Below, in pieces: positions 8,361 to 17,076 of a stretch of DNA of 64,000 bases. The notes beneath the pieces were generated by a model that was given only the letters and a program-made list of their open reading frames with translations, had not been told where the DNA came from and did no database searches. Position numbers and translations under genes: made by a program. The stretch's first letter is position 1. Each line of letters begins with the position of its first letter. Source of the stretch: Alishewanella jeotgali KCTC 22429 (GTDB lineage: Bacteria; Pseudomonadota; Gammaproteobacteria; Enterobacterales; Alteromonadaceae); assembly GCF_000245735.1 (NCBI RefSeq), contig NZ_AHTH01000022.1, positions 1 to 64,000 of the forward strand. The letters are read 5' to 3'.

Positions 8361-9782
8361 GTGCAGTATCTGCCACTTTTTGTAAAACTAACCGATAAAC
8401 CGGTGCTGATTGTCGGCGGCGGCAGTGTGGCGCTGCGCAAAGCCGGTACCTTATTGAGTGCCGGCGCCCGCTTAACCGTAGTGGCACCGGATTTTGCGCC
8501 GGAATTTCTGTTCTGGCAGCAGCAAGGGCAGGCTGAGTTACTGCAAGGTGTCTTTGTGCCACAGCTATTGGATGGCAAGTTGCTGGTGATTGCCGCCACC
8601 GATAATGACGAGGTTAACGCGGCGGTTTATCAAGCCGCTACAGAGCGCAATATGCTGGTTAACACCGTTGATGATCAGCCAAAGTGTGGCTTTATTTTTC
8701 CATCGATTATTGATCGCAGCCCGATCTTAATTGCCATTTCCAGCTTTGGTACTGCCCCGGTACTAGCCCGTCGGCTAAGGGAAAAGTTAGAAACGCTGTT
8801 ACCGCAACATCTGGGGCCACTGGCTGAATTGGTCGGGCGTTTTCGTGATCAGGTCAAAGCGAAGTTTCAGGGCTTTGCGGCGCGACGTCAGTTCTGGGAG
8901 CGGGTATTTGACTCTGATGTGGTACGGCAACTGGCAGCGAACCGGCCACAGCAAGCGGAGCAACAGTTAGCAGAGATGCTGCAGAGTGAACAACCACGTC
9001 AGGGCGAAGTATGGATTGTCGGGGCTGGCCCGGGCGATCCGGAGTTATTAACGTTGAAAGCCTTACAACTGATGCAGCAAGCCGATGTGGTGGTATACGA
9101 TTATCTGGTGTCGCCACAGATTATGGAGCTGGTACGCCGCGATGCGGAACGGATTTGTGTTGGCAAAAAAGCCGGTGCGCACTCAGTGCCACAGCAGGAT
9201 ACCAATGCGCTGCTGGTACAATTGGCGAAACAAGGTAAAAAAGTCTGTCGCCTAAAAGGTGGCGACCCCTTTATTTTTGGCCGCGGCGGCGAGGAAATAG
9301 AAGCCCTGTTGCCAGAGCAGATCCCGTTTCAGGTGGTGCCGGGTATTACCGCCGCGGCCGGTTGCGCCGCCTATGCCGGTATTCCGTTAACCCATCGTGA
9401 TTATGCCCAAAGTGTGCAGTTTGTGACCGGCCATTGCCGTAAAGCCGGCGATGAGCCAGACTGGCACAGTATGAGCCGGCCGCATCAGACGCTGGCGATT
9501 TATATGGGTATTCTAAAAGCAGCGGATATCCAACAGCAGCTGCTGACTTACGGCCGCGATCCGGCAACGCCACTGGCGATTATTGAGAATGGAACCCGTC
9601 GTGAACAGCGGGTGATCACCGGCACCTTGTCTGAATTAGCGCAATTGGTCGAGCAGCAACAGGTTGTTTCGCCAGCGTTATTGGTGATCGGTGAAGTGGT
9701 AGCGCTGCAATCGCAGTTGCACTGGTTTGGGCAGCGTCCTGGCGCCGCGGTGTTTCAGCAGCCGCTAACCCGGCTTGCCTAG
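8361..9782 (+). CDS. cysG: siroheme synthase (SAM uroporphyrinogen methyltransferase / precorrin-2 dehydrogenase / ferrochelatase)
   Basis: Multifunctional 473-residue enzyme making siroheme, the cofactor of sulfite and nitrite reductases. The N-terminal CysG-B half has the NAD motif GGGSVALRKAG (from residue 19), VNTVDDQ with the dehydrogenase/chelatase aspartate near 104, and ISSFG with the serine corresponding to E. coli Ser128. The C-terminal CysG-A half opens with GAGPGDPELLT (221-231) and contains GGDPFIFGRGGEE. The start is a GTG preceded by GAGG. No later ATG would keep the first Rossmann strand. With cysC and cysQ downstream it forms a sulfate-assimilation group. Confidence 0.96.
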   Translation: MQYLPLFVKLTDKPVLIVGGGSVALRKAGTLLSAGARLTVVAPDFAPEFLFWQQQGQAELLQGVFVPQLLDGKLLVIAATDNDEVNAAVYQAATERNMLVNTVDDQPKCGFIFPSIIDRSPILIAISSFGTAPVLARRLREKLETLLPQHLGPLAELVGRFRDQVKAKFQGFAARRQFWERVFDSDVVRQLAANRPQQAEQQLAEMLQSEQPRQGEVWIVGAGPGDPELLTLKALQLMQQADVVVYDYLVSPQIMELVRRDAERICVGKKAGAHSVPQQDTNALLVQLAKQGKKVCRLKGGDPFIFGRGGEEIEALLPEQIPFQVVPGITAAAGCAAYAGIPLTHRDYAQSVQFVTGHCRKAGDEPDWHSMSRPHQTLAIYMGILKAADIQQQLLTYGRDPATPLAIIENGTRREQRVITGTLSELAQLVEQQQVVSPALLVIGEVVALQSQLHWFGQRPGAAVFQQPLTRLA

Positions 9783-9809
9783 CGCCTTGCCGTAACGCCA
9801 AGGAGAGTA

Positions 9810-10430
9810 GTGAGCGGTATGACAGAACTTAGCAAAGCGACGCATATTCAGTGGCAGCAATACCAGATTGATGCGGCCGCGCGCGCCCGGTTAAAGGGGC
9901 ATCAGAGTACCGTGCTCTGGTTTACCGGCCTGAGCGGCTCGGGTAAATCGACGGTGGCCAATGCGTTGGAGCAGGAATTGCTGGCGCGCGGTGTACACAC
10001 CTATTTGCTGGATGGTGATAATGTGCGGCATGGCCTGTGCGCTGATCTGGGGTTTAGCGAAGCGGATCGGCGCGAAAATTTACGCCGGGTCGGTGCTGTT
10101 GCTGGCCTGATGGTCGATGCCGGCCTGCTGGTACTGAGTGCCTTTATTTCGCCACTGCGCGAGCAACGCGAGTTGGTGAAAAGTATGCTGCCGCCGGGAA
10201 AGTTTCTGGAGATTTATATCGCCACACCGCTAGAAGTGTGTGAGCAGCGCGATGTAAAAGGTTTATATAAAAAGGCACGCGCCGGGGAAATTGCACACTT
10301 TACCGGAATTTCCGATCCCTATGAGGCGCCACTGGCCGCCGACTTGGTGCTGAATACAGCGCAAAGCTCGCTGGAACAAAGTGTCGATAAATTGCTGGCG
10401 TTATTAGCCAGTAAAGGGGTTATTGTTTAG
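9810..10430 (+). CDS. cysC: adenylylsulfate (APS) kinase
   Basis: Phosphorylates APS to PAPS in assimilatory sulfate reduction. It has 206 residues, the usual length. The Walker A P-loop is GLSGSGKST (40-48). It is followed by [11 protein letters not shown], and by [17 protein letters not shown], typical of the APS-binding lid. The GTG at 9810 is used here; AAGGAG at 9800-9805 is 4 nt away. ATG 9819 is an alternative at 13 nt. The gene follows cysG by 27 bases and is probably co-transcribed with it. No cysDN is in the window. Confidence 0.96.
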   Translation: MSGMTELSKATHIQWQQYQIDAAARARLKGHQSTVLWFTGLSGSGKSTVANALEQELLARGVHTYLLDGDNVRHGLCADLGFSEADRRENLRRVGAVAGLMVDAGLLVLSAFISPLREQRELVKSMLPPGKFLEIYIATPLEVCEQRDVKGLYKKARAGEIAHFTGISDPYEAPLAADLVLNTAQSSLEQSVDKLLALLASKGVIV

Positions 10431-10503
10431 TGCGCAATTCCATCAAGGCTAAAGATTATTTTGAATAACCATTTAAATTATCGGTTTAACTAATACCAAA
10501 CGA

Positions 10504-10622
10504 GGTGGCAAGCGCATAGTACACTTTGTCCAGAACCGTGTTTTTCATGGATGAAAAACGGGAGCCCCCATGGATGGGTTTACGGCGTGTTCTGGCAAAG
10601 TTGTACGGAGTGCTTAGCCGCC
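10504..10622. repeat. MITE-like hairpin repeat with about 38-bp imperfect terminal inverted repeats
   Basis: The left arm from 10504 (containing GTACACTTTGTCCAGAAC) pairs with the right arm ending at 10622 (containing GTTCTGGCAAAGTTGTAC). About 31 of 40 aligned positions agree. Two hairpins sit between the arms: GTTTTTCAT / ATGAAAAAC (10540-10559) and CCCAT / ATGGG (10567-10578). The element contains no ORF. It fills most of the 318-base gap between cysC and cysQ; the remainder shows nothing else. Its form suggests a dispersed intergenic repeat. No second copy was seen in this window. Confidence 0.65.
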
Positions 10623-10748
10623 GGACGCACAACACCTGATGCTGCTGTTTTAAAAATCACTTTAGGATCTGACAGCTAGCTGTGTACTGCTAATTTATGG
10701 TACTGAAGACAGAGTTTGTTTGCGAAATAGCTACTACTGGAAATTACT

Positions 10749-11513
10749 ATGCTATTTTTAAACGCTATTATCGAGATTGCTGAACAGGCCGGTCAGGCGA
10801 TCTTAGAAATTTATCAGCGGGATCCGCGAGAGTTTAATATTACCGATAAAGCCGATGCCACACCGCTGACGGCAGCCGATCTGGCAGCGCACCAGCTGAT
10901 TGTTAATGCCCTGACGGAGTTGACACCGGACCTTCCCATTTTATCGGAAGAAGCCGCCAATATCAGTTGGGATATCCGGCAGCACTGGCAACGTTACTGG
11001 CTGGTCGACCCGTTGGATGGCACTAAGGAATTTATCAAACGCAATGGTGAATTTACCGTCAATATTGCGCTGATCGAGCAAGGTGAGCCGGTACTGGGTG
11101 TGGTGCATGCGCCAGTGCTGGCAAAAACCTATTATGCGGCCAGAGGTCAGGGCGCCTGGCTAAAAACCGCAGCCGGTAGCCAGTCAATTCAGGTTAGTCA
11201 AACTTCCGATCGGGTTCGGGTGGTTGGCAGTCGCAGCCACCCCAGCCCGGATCTCGCCGGTTATTTAGCCCAGCTGCCACAGTATCAACTGGTTGAAGTA
11301 GGTAGCTCGCTAAAATTTTGTTTAGTCGCTGAAGGGGCGGCCGATGTCTATCCGCGCTTTGGCCCGACCATGCAGTGGGATACTGCCGCCGGACATATCA
11401 TTGCGCTGGAAGCGGGCGCCAGCGTACAATTTGATGGCATTAACGGCCGGGTTTATCAGCGTGAACAGCTACTTAATCCGAATTTTATGGTCTCGGCGCT
11501 AAGACAAAGCTAA
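10749..11513 (+). CDS. cysQ: 3'(2'),5'-bisphosphate nucleotidase
   Basis: Mg-dependent phosphatase of the inositol-monophosphatase fold. It hydrolyses PAP, the by-product of PAPS reduction, to AMP, and so complements cysC upstream. It has 254 residues (E. coli CysQ 246). Metal and substrate motifs are visible: LSEEAANISW (first metal-ligand Glu), DPLDGTKEF (second motif) and QWDTAAGH (C-terminal motif). It is separated from cysC by a hairpin repeat, so it may have its own promoter. Confidence 0.95.
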   Translation: MLFLNAIIEIAEQAGQAILEIYQRDPREFNITDKADATPLTAADLAAHQLIVNALTELTPDLPILSEEAANISWDIRQHWQRYWLVDPLDGTKEFIKRNGEFTVNIALIEQGEPVLGVVHAPVLAKTYYAARGQGAWLKTAAGSQSIQVSQTSDRVRVVGSRSHPSPDLAGYLAQLPQYQLVEVGSSLKFCLVAEGAADVYPRFGPTMQWDTAAGHIIALEAGASVQFDGINGRVYQREQLLNPNFMVSALRQS

Positions 11514-11539
11514 ACTGTCTTCATCAACTAAGGTGAATT

Positions 11540-12232
11540 ATGCGTTTAGATAAGTTTATTTGTGATTGCACCGGTCTGACCCGTTCGCAGGCCGGCAAAA
11601 GTATCCGTCAGGGCTTAGTCAGTATTAATGGCGAGCCGGTTAAGCAAGCTGCCCGTCAGGTCAGTGTAACGGATCAGGTGGAGCTTGACGGCGAGCTGCT
11701 GCAACTGATCGGCCCGCGCTATATTATGCTGCATAAGCCTGCCGGCTACGTCTGCGCCAATGATGACCCCGAACACCCGATTGTTTTTACCTTGCTGGAT
11801 GAACCGCTGGTTGAACGTTTACATACCGTTGGCCGGCTGGATTTGGATACTACAGGTTTGCTGCTATTGACTGACGATGGTCAGTGGTCACATCGCTTAA
11901 GCTCACCAAAACACCATGTCGCCAAAACCTACCGGGTCTGGACTGCAGACCCGATCCCAGCTGACGCCATTGCCCAATTTGCTGCTGGCGTGATGCTTCG
12001 TGGCGAAAAAGAGCCGACCAAGCCAGCACAATTAGAGCTAGTGGCAACGCATGAAGCCCTGCTCACCATTCACGAAGGCCGCTACCATCAGGTAAAACGA
12101 ATGTTTGCCGCTATCGGTAATAAAGTCGAACGACTACACCGCGAGCGGATCGGTGCTTTGCAGCTGCCGGCAGACTTGGCAGAGGGGGAGTATCGTCATT
12201 TAACAGTGGAAGAAATTAGTCTTTTAGTCTAA
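11540..12232 (+). CDS. rsuA: 16S rRNA pseudouridine(516) synthase
   Basis: RsuA-type pseudouridine synthase of 230 residues (E. coli 231). An N-terminal S4 RNA-binding domain covers residues 1-50. The catalytic domain has GRLDLDTTGLLLL with the nucleophilic Asp at 101. The signature EGRYHQVKRMFAA, HRERIG and the final GEYRHLT match RsuA closely and separate it from RluB/E/F. The start follows a GGTG Shine-Dalgarno 26 bases after cysQ, and the genes may be co-transcribed. Confidence 0.93.
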   Translation: MRLDKFICDCTGLTRSQAGKSIRQGLVSINGEPVKQAARQVSVTDQVELDGELLQLIGPRYIMLHKPAGYVCANDDPEHPIVFTLLDEPLVERLHTVGRLDLDTTGLLLLTDDGQWSHRLSSPKHHVAKTYRVWTADPIPADAIAQFAAGVMLRGEKEPTKPAQLELVATHEALLTIHEGRYHQVKRMFAAIGNKVERLHRERIGALQLPADLAEGEYRHLTVEEISLLV

Positions 12233-12323
12233 AAGTAATTTACGCTGTTGCGTATAGCAGTTTCTGTGTTGTGTTTTATACAGTTAAGCTGCTGACTAAA
12301 AACAATAAACAAAGAGGGATTTT

Positions 12324-12566
12324 ATGAATTTTATTCTGTTTCTGATTATCGGTGCGGTCGCTGGCTGGTTAGCTGGCAATATTATGAAAGGCCGTGGCTT
12401 TGGTGTGCTGGGTAATATCGTAGTCGGGATCGTCGGCTCCTTCCTCGGCGGTATGCTATTTGGTGCCCTGGGGTTAAAAGCTTTTGGTTTGATTGGTTCG
12501 CTGATTACCGCAACAGTGGGAGCTGTGGTGTTGCTATATCTGATTAGTCTGGTGAAAAAAGCGTAG
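12324..12566 (+). CDS. GlsB/YeaQ/YmgE family small membrane protein
   Basis: Eighty-residue inner-membrane protein of the transglycosylase-associated (PF04226) family, with three hydrophobic helices and the conserved GWLAGNIMKGRGFGVLGNIVVGIVGSFLGG glycine pattern in pieces (GWLAGNIMKG, GNIVVGIVG). Members are often stress- or stationary-phase-induced; the molecular role is unknown. AGAGG precedes the ATG. The gene stands alone between rsuA and a convergent gene. Confidence 0.88.
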   Translation: MNFILFLIIGAVAGWLAGNIMKGRGFGVLGNIVVGIVGSFLGGMLFGALGLKAFGLIGSLITATVGAVVLLYLISLVKKA

Positions 12567-12641
12567 AGCGCCCAAAGAACTAGCCTTGCCTGCGCGCTTT
12601 ATGGCTCTCGCTGGTGTCGATTTTTTAAACTATATGGTGTT

Positions 12642-12884
12642 TTAGAACAAATCCAGTGAACCAGGTTGCGGCTCAGGTTGTGACCCGGCATTAGCCTTCT
12701 GCTGTAAGCGCGCCCGGCGCTGCGCCAGCAGTTTTAAAATACGCGCCCGCTCTGTTGCCGACTTCAGATGCCAGTTAAAGCGCTCTTCGCGCGAGCGCAG
12801 GCAGCCCTTGCAATAACCGCGTTGATTGCTCTCACATACCCCAATGCAGGGGTTCGGTAGCTCAAATAACTCAAGTTGGTCCAC
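12642..12884 (-). CDS. DUF1289 family protein (predicted Fe-S or Zn protein)
   Basis: Eighty-residue cytoplasmic protein with the DUF1289 signature NPCIGVC, then YCKGCLR. Four cysteines in a compact CxxxC...CxxC arrangement (residues about 13-27) could bind Zn or an Fe-S cluster. The motif is followed by an R/E-rich WHLKSATERARIL helix. It is divergent from the ilv operon promoter region. The function is not established. Confidence 0.82.
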   Translation of the reverse strand: MDQLELFELPNPCIGVCESNQRGYCKGCLRSREERFNWHLKSATERARILKLLAQRRARLQQKANAGSQPEPQPGSLDLF

Positions 12885-12994
12885 GGCCGTGGCGACCTGC
12901 TGTTTTACACCTGTACAGATACTCTAGCGGCTCACTGCCGGCGATACAAATTTTAATTATTTTCAGGAAAAGTCATTTTTTCAGCAAAAAGCGG

Positions 12995-13023
12995 TTGACT
13001 CCGGATAGATAGACGTCTATTAA
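12995..13023 (+). promoter_or_regulatory. promoter of the ilv leader and operon
   Basis: TTGACT (12995-13000) and TATTAA (13018-13023) with an exact 17-bp spacer form a good sigma-70 promoter. Transcription would begin near 13030, about 55 bases upstream of ilvL. Confidence 0.75.
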
Positions 13024-13086
13024 TATAACCAATCTGCTTTTTAAATAAAGCAACAACAATTAACCGTAAGAGTTAGTGAGTATTAG

Positions 13087-13173
13087 ATGCGTTTAGCAGC
13101 CGTTCTGAACATCATTGTCCTCGTAATCGTGGTGATTATTAATCTCCGCGGGGGCGGTGTATTGGAACGATAG
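13087..13173 (+). CDS. ilvL: ilv operon leader peptide
   Basis: A 28-codon ORF from ATG 13087 to TAG 13171-13173. Residues 9-18 read IIVLVIVVII, ten consecutive Ile/Val/Leu codons, which is the hallmark of an attenuation leader sensing branched-chain aminoacyl-tRNAs. It lies between the promoter and the attenuator, 112 bases before ilvG. Its codons 21-23 contain the antiterminator arm GCGGGGG (13148-13154). Confidence 0.9.
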   Translation: MRLAAVLNIIVLVIVVIINLRGGGVLER

Positions 13174-13231
13174 CGCACACTAAGTCGACTTCCAGCAAAA
13201 CCCCCGCTCCGCAAGGACCGGGGGTTTTGTC
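13148..13231 (+). terminator. ilv attenuator: antiterminator arms and intrinsic terminator
   Basis: The terminator pairs AAAACCCCC (13197-13205) with GGGGGTTTT (13220-13228), followed by a T-rich run. GCGGGGG at 13148-13154, inside the leader peptide, is exactly complementary to CCCCCGC at 13201-13207 and can form the competing antiterminator. A ribosome stalled at the Ile/Val/Leu codons leaves 13148-13154 free, giving read-through. A ribosome reaching the stop at 13171 masks it, giving termination. Confidence 0.88.
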
Positions 13232-13285
13232 GTTTCAGGGCTGGTGAAAATTGATTCGGGCAACAAGTAAAAAGGGCAACAGCAA

Positions 13286-14932
13286 ATGAAAGGCGCAGAA
13301 TTGGTATTAAAGGTATTACAGCAGCAGGGGGTAGACACCATCTTTGGTTACCCGGGCGGCGCTATTATGCCAATTTATGATGCGATTTATCACAGCACCG
13401 TTAAACACTATCTGTGCCGGCATGAACAGGGCGGCGCCTTCTCGGCTATTGGCTATGCCCGCGCCTCTGGCAAGGTTGGTGTCTGTTTAGCAACATCTGG
13501 CCCCGGTGCGACTAACCTGATTACCTCGCTGGCTGATGCCCTGCTGGACTCGGTACCGCTGGTCGCCATTACCGGTCAGGTATCACAAGCGGTGATGGGC
13601 ACCGATGCCTTTCAGGAGGTCGATGTTTTAGGCTTATCGTTGGGCGTAACCAAGCACAGCTTTATGGTCCGCGATGTCAATGAGCTGGCGCATACGTTAC
13701 AGGAAGCCTTCCGGCTGGCACAAAGTGGCCGCCCGGGCCCGGTATTAGTTGATATTCCGAAGGATATTCAACTGGCTGAGGTCAGTGAACCCGAGTGGCC
13801 AACGCTACCTGCTGCCCGCTTAGCGACCTCACTGGCTAACGCGGCCAAAGCGCGGCAGTTGATCGCACAGGCGAAGAAGCCGATTGCCTACATCGGCGGC
13901 GGTGTGCAGATGGCGGATGCGCTGCCACAGTTACAGGCTTTTCTGGCCGAAAGTGAGATGCCATCAGTCACCACGTTAAAAGGCATGGGCTCGGTGGCCC
14001 GCGCTAACCCGCACTATCTGGGCATGCTGGGGATGCATGGCACCCAGGCTGCTAATTTGGCAGTGCAACAGTGTGATTTACTGATCTGTCTGGGTGCGCG
14101 TTTTGATGATCGGGTAACCGGTAAACTGGATAAGTTTGCGCCGCACGCCAAAGTGATTCATGTGGATATCGATCCGGCAGAAATTAATAAGGTGCGCTTT
14201 GCCGACTGTGCCTTGCTGGGCGATATGAAGCAAATTCTGCCGGCGATCAGTACCGCCACCCAATGCGCTGACTGGCTGACGCATTGTCAGCAATTAAAGC
14301 AGCAATATGGCTGGCGCTATGATCATCCGGGTGAACGAATTTTTGCTCCTCTTATGCTGAAACAACTGAGTGAACGGATGCCGGATAACAGCGTGGTGTG
14401 CTGCGATGTAGGCCAGCATCAGATGTGGGTGGCGCAGCATATGCGTTTTAATAGCCCGCGCAATCATTTATCCAGCGGCGGCTTAGGCACCATGGGCTTT
14501 GGTTTACCGGCGGCAATTGGTGCCAAGCTGGCACGGCCACAGGACACGGTTATCGCCGTCAGTGGCGATGGCTCCTTTATGATGAACGTGCAGGAGCTGG
14601 GTACTATCAAGCGCTTCCGGCTGCCTGTGAAGATCGTCATTATCGATAACCAACGGCTGGGCATGGTGAAGCAGTGGCAGCAACTGTTCTTTAATGAACG
14701 CTATAGCGAAACCGATTTATCGGATAACCCGGATTTTGTGGCGTTGGCAGCGGCCTTCGCTATTCCTGGCCATACCATTACCCGCAAAGATGAAGTGGCA
14801 AGTGCGCTGGAAGCGATGTTTAGCTGGCCGGGGCCCTATTTATTACATGTACGGATCGATGAAAAAGACAACGTCTGGCCTTTAGTACCGCCAGGTGCCG
14901 CGAACGAAGATATGCTGACGGAGACGAACTGA
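13286..14932 (+). CDS. ilvG: acetolactate synthase II large subunit
   Basis: Thiamine-diphosphate enzyme making 2-acetolactate or 2-aceto-2-hydroxybutyrate, the first common step to Val, Leu and Ile. The full 548-residue length has the TPP glutamate region ([28 protein letters not shown]) and the C-terminal [12 protein letters not shown]...[14 protein letters not shown]/Mg motif. It shows no frameshift of the kind that silences E. coli K-12 ilvG. It follows ilvL and its attenuator and overlaps ilvM by one base (TGATG), so the two subunits are translationally coupled. Confidence 0.95.
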   Translation: MKGAELVLKVLQQQGVDTIFGYPGGAIMPIYDAIYHSTVKHYLCRHEQGGAFSAIGYARASGKVGVCLATSGPGATNLITSLADALLDSVPLVAITGQVSQAVMGTDAFQEVDVLGLSLGVTKHSFMVRDVNELAHTLQEAFRLAQSGRPGPVLVDIPKDIQLAEVSEPEWPTLPAARLATSLANAAKARQLIAQAKKPIAYIGGGVQMADALPQLQAFLAESEMPSVTTLKGMGSVARANPHYLGMLGMHGTQAANLAVQQCDLLICLGARFDDRVTGKLDKFAPHAKVIHVDIDPAEINKVRFADCALLGDMKQILPAISTATQCADWLTHCQQLKQQYGWRYDHPGERIFAPLMLKQLSERMPDNSVVCCDVGQHQMWVAQHMRFNSPRNHLSSGGLGTMGFGLPAAIGAKLARPQDTVIAVSGDGSFMMNVQELGTIKRFRLPVKIVIIDNQRLGMVKQWQQLFFNERYSETDLSDNPDFVALAAAFAIPGHTITRKDEVASALEAMFSWPGPYLLHVRIDEKDNVWPLVPPGAANEDMLTETN

Positions 14933-15186
14933 TGCAACATACCCTGAATATCACTACCCGCAATGAAGCCAGCGTGGTCGAGCGTTTACTGCAGGTAACC
15001 CGTTATCGTGGTTATCAGCTGGCAGGTTTGGCGATGACCCCGCTAACTGACCGGGCCGGTTTACAAATTACCCTGACAGTGCAAAGTGAGAAACCCATTA
15101 CGCTACTGACCAGTCAGCTGGTGAAGTTATATGACGTACAGCAACTGGAATTGGCTTCGGCTGATGTTGCTGTGCTGCGTGCCTAA
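14932..15186 (+). CDS. ilvM: acetolactate synthase II small (regulatory) subunit
   Basis: Short ACT-domain subunit of 84 residues (E. coli IlvM 87) that supports IlvG. It consists of a single beta-alpha-beta ACT core (LNITTRNEASVVERLLQVTRYRGYQ) without the C-terminal extension of IlvH. It starts at the ilvG stop and precedes ilvD by 39 bases. Confidence 0.9.
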   Translation: MQHTLNITTRNEASVVERLLQVTRYRGYQLAGLAMTPLTDRAGLQITLTVQSEKPITLLTSQLVKLYDVQQLELASADVAVLRA

Positions 15187-15225
15187 TCGTGCTTAATTGA
15201 CTTACGTTTTTTACAGGATAACAAG

Positions 15226-17076
15226 ATGCCAAAACTCAGATCCGCTACCGTCACCGAAGGCCGTAATATGGCGGGCGCCCGTGCCTTATGGCGGGCCACC
15301 GGTGTAAAAGATACCGACTTCGGCAAGCCGATAGTGGCGGTGGTTAACTCCTTTGTCGAATTTGTACCCGGCCATGTGCATTTGCGCGATCTCGGTAAGC
15401 TGGTAGCCGCCAGCATTGTTGAAGCCGGCGGTATCGCTAAAGAATTTAATACCATCGCGGTTGATGATGGCATTGCCATGGGGCATGGCGGTATGCTGTA
15501 CAGCCTGCCGTCGCGGGAGCTGATCGCTGACTCGGTAGAATATATGGTGAATGCCCACTGTGCCGATGCCATGGTCTGTATCTCGAACTGTGACAAGATC
15601 ACCCCGGGTATGCTGATGGCCGCGCTGCGGTTAAATATTCCGGTGATCTTTGTTTCCGGCGGGCCAATGGAAGCCGGTAAAACCAAACTCTCGGATCAAA
15701 TTATCAAGCTGGATCTGGTTGATGCCATGGTATCGGCGGCCGATCCCAAGGTCAGCGATGCCCAAAGCGAGCAAATTGAAAAAAGTGCCTGCCCAACCTG
15801 CGGCAGCTGCTCGGGGATGTTTACCGCCAACTCGATGAACTGTCTGGTGGAAGCATTGGGCCTGGCGCAGCCGGGCAATGGATCTTTACTGGCAACCCAT
15901 GCCGATCGCAAAGAATTATTTGTGCAAGCCGGTTTCCGGGTTATGGAGCTGTGTAAGCGTTGGTATCAGGACGATGATGCCAGCGCCTTACCGCGTAGTA
16001 TTGCCAATAAGGTTGCCTTTGAAAACGCCATGATGCTGGATATCGCGATGGGCGGTTCAACCAATACGGTGTTGCATTTACTGGCTGCCGCTATTGAAGC
16101 CGAAGTGGACTTTACCATGGCCGATATCGATCGCTTATCGCGTATTGTGCCGCACCTGAGTAAGGTGGCGCCCTCTACGCAGAAATATCATATGGAAGAT
16201 GTGCATCGTGCCGGTGGCGTGATTGCGATCCTGGCGGAGCTGAACCGTGCCGGTTTGCTAAACCCCAATACGCCGCATGTTGCCGGTAGCTCACTGGCTG
16301 AGGTGTTGGCGAAGTGGGATATTAAAACCACTACTGATCAGCAGGTAAAACAGTTTTACCTGGCCGGTCCGGCCGGGATCCGCACTACTCAGGCGTTTTC
16401 GCAAAATTGCCGTTACCCGTCATTAGATGATGATCGGGCCGGAGGCTGTATCCGTGATAAGGCGCATGCTTATTCACAGGATGGGGGCTTAGCCGTACTG
16501 TTTGGTAATTTGGCTCCGAATGGCTGTATTGTTAAAACGGCAGGTGTTGACGAAGAGTGTTTGGTTTTTAATGGCCGGGCGCGGGTATTTGAAAGTCAGG
16601 ATGACGCTGTTGCCGCCATTCTGGGCGGCAAGGTCGTGGCCGGTGATGCCGTCATTATCCGCTACGAGGGGCCCAAAGGTGGCCCAGGCATGCAGGAAAT
16701 GTTGTATCCAACCAGTTATTTAAAATCAATGGGGCTGGGCAAGGCCTGTGCGCTGATCACTGACGGTCGTTTCTCGGGTGGTACCTCAGGCTTATCAATT
16801 GGTCATGTGTCACCGGAAGCCGCCAGTGGCGGCGCTATCGCGCTGGTCGAAGAGGGTGATCGGATAGAGATTGATATTCCCAACCGCAAAATTGCCATTG
16901 CTGTCAGTGACGAAGTATTAGCCAGTCGCCGCGCTGCGATGCAAGCCAAGGGCAGTAAAGCCTGGAAACCGGAAAACCGTCAGCGCGTGGTCAGCGCCGC
17001 GTTAAAGGCTTATGCCTTGCTAGCAAGCAGTGCCGACCAGGGTGCGGTACGCGATCTGTCAAAACTGGAGCAGTAA
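15226..17076 (+). CDS. ilvD: dihydroxy-acid dehydratase
   Basis: Iron-sulfur dehydratase converting dihydroxy-isovalerate and -methylvalerate to the 2-oxoacids. It has 616 residues, the same as E. coli IlvD. Cluster cysteines C122 ([10 protein letters not shown]) and C195 ([15 protein letters not shown]) are present, as is the C-terminal [21 protein letters not shown] signature in its usual place. AGGATAAC precedes the ATG. The stop overlaps the ilvA start by one base (TAATG). Confidence 0.97.
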   Translation: MPKLRSATVTEGRNMAGARALWRATGVKDTDFGKPIVAVVNSFVEFVPGHVHLRDLGKLVAASIVEAGGIAKEFNTIAVDDGIAMGHGGMLYSLPSRELIADSVEYMVNAHCADAMVCISNCDKITPGMLMAALRLNIPVIFVSGGPMEAGKTKLSDQIIKLDLVDAMVSAADPKVSDAQSEQIEKSACPTCGSCSGMFTANSMNCLVEALGLAQPGNGSLLATHADRKELFVQAGFRVMELCKRWYQDDDASALPRSIANKVAFENAMMLDIAMGGSTNTVLHLLAAAIEAEVDFTMADIDRLSRIVPHLSKVAPSTQKYHMEDVHRAGGVIAILAELNRAGLLNPNTPHVAGSSLAEVLAKWDIKTTTDQQVKQFYLAGPAGIRTTQAFSQNCRYPSLDDDRAGGCIRDKAHAYSQDGGLAVLFGNLAPNGCIVKTAGVDEECLVFNGRARVFESQDDAVAAILGGKVVAGDAVIIRYEGPKGGPGMQEMLYPTSYLKSMGLGKACALITDGRFSGGTSGLSIGHVSPEAASGGAIALVEEGDRIEIDIPNRKIAIAVSDEVLASRRAAMQAKGSKAWKPENRQRVVSAALKAYALLASSADQGAVRDLSKLEQ

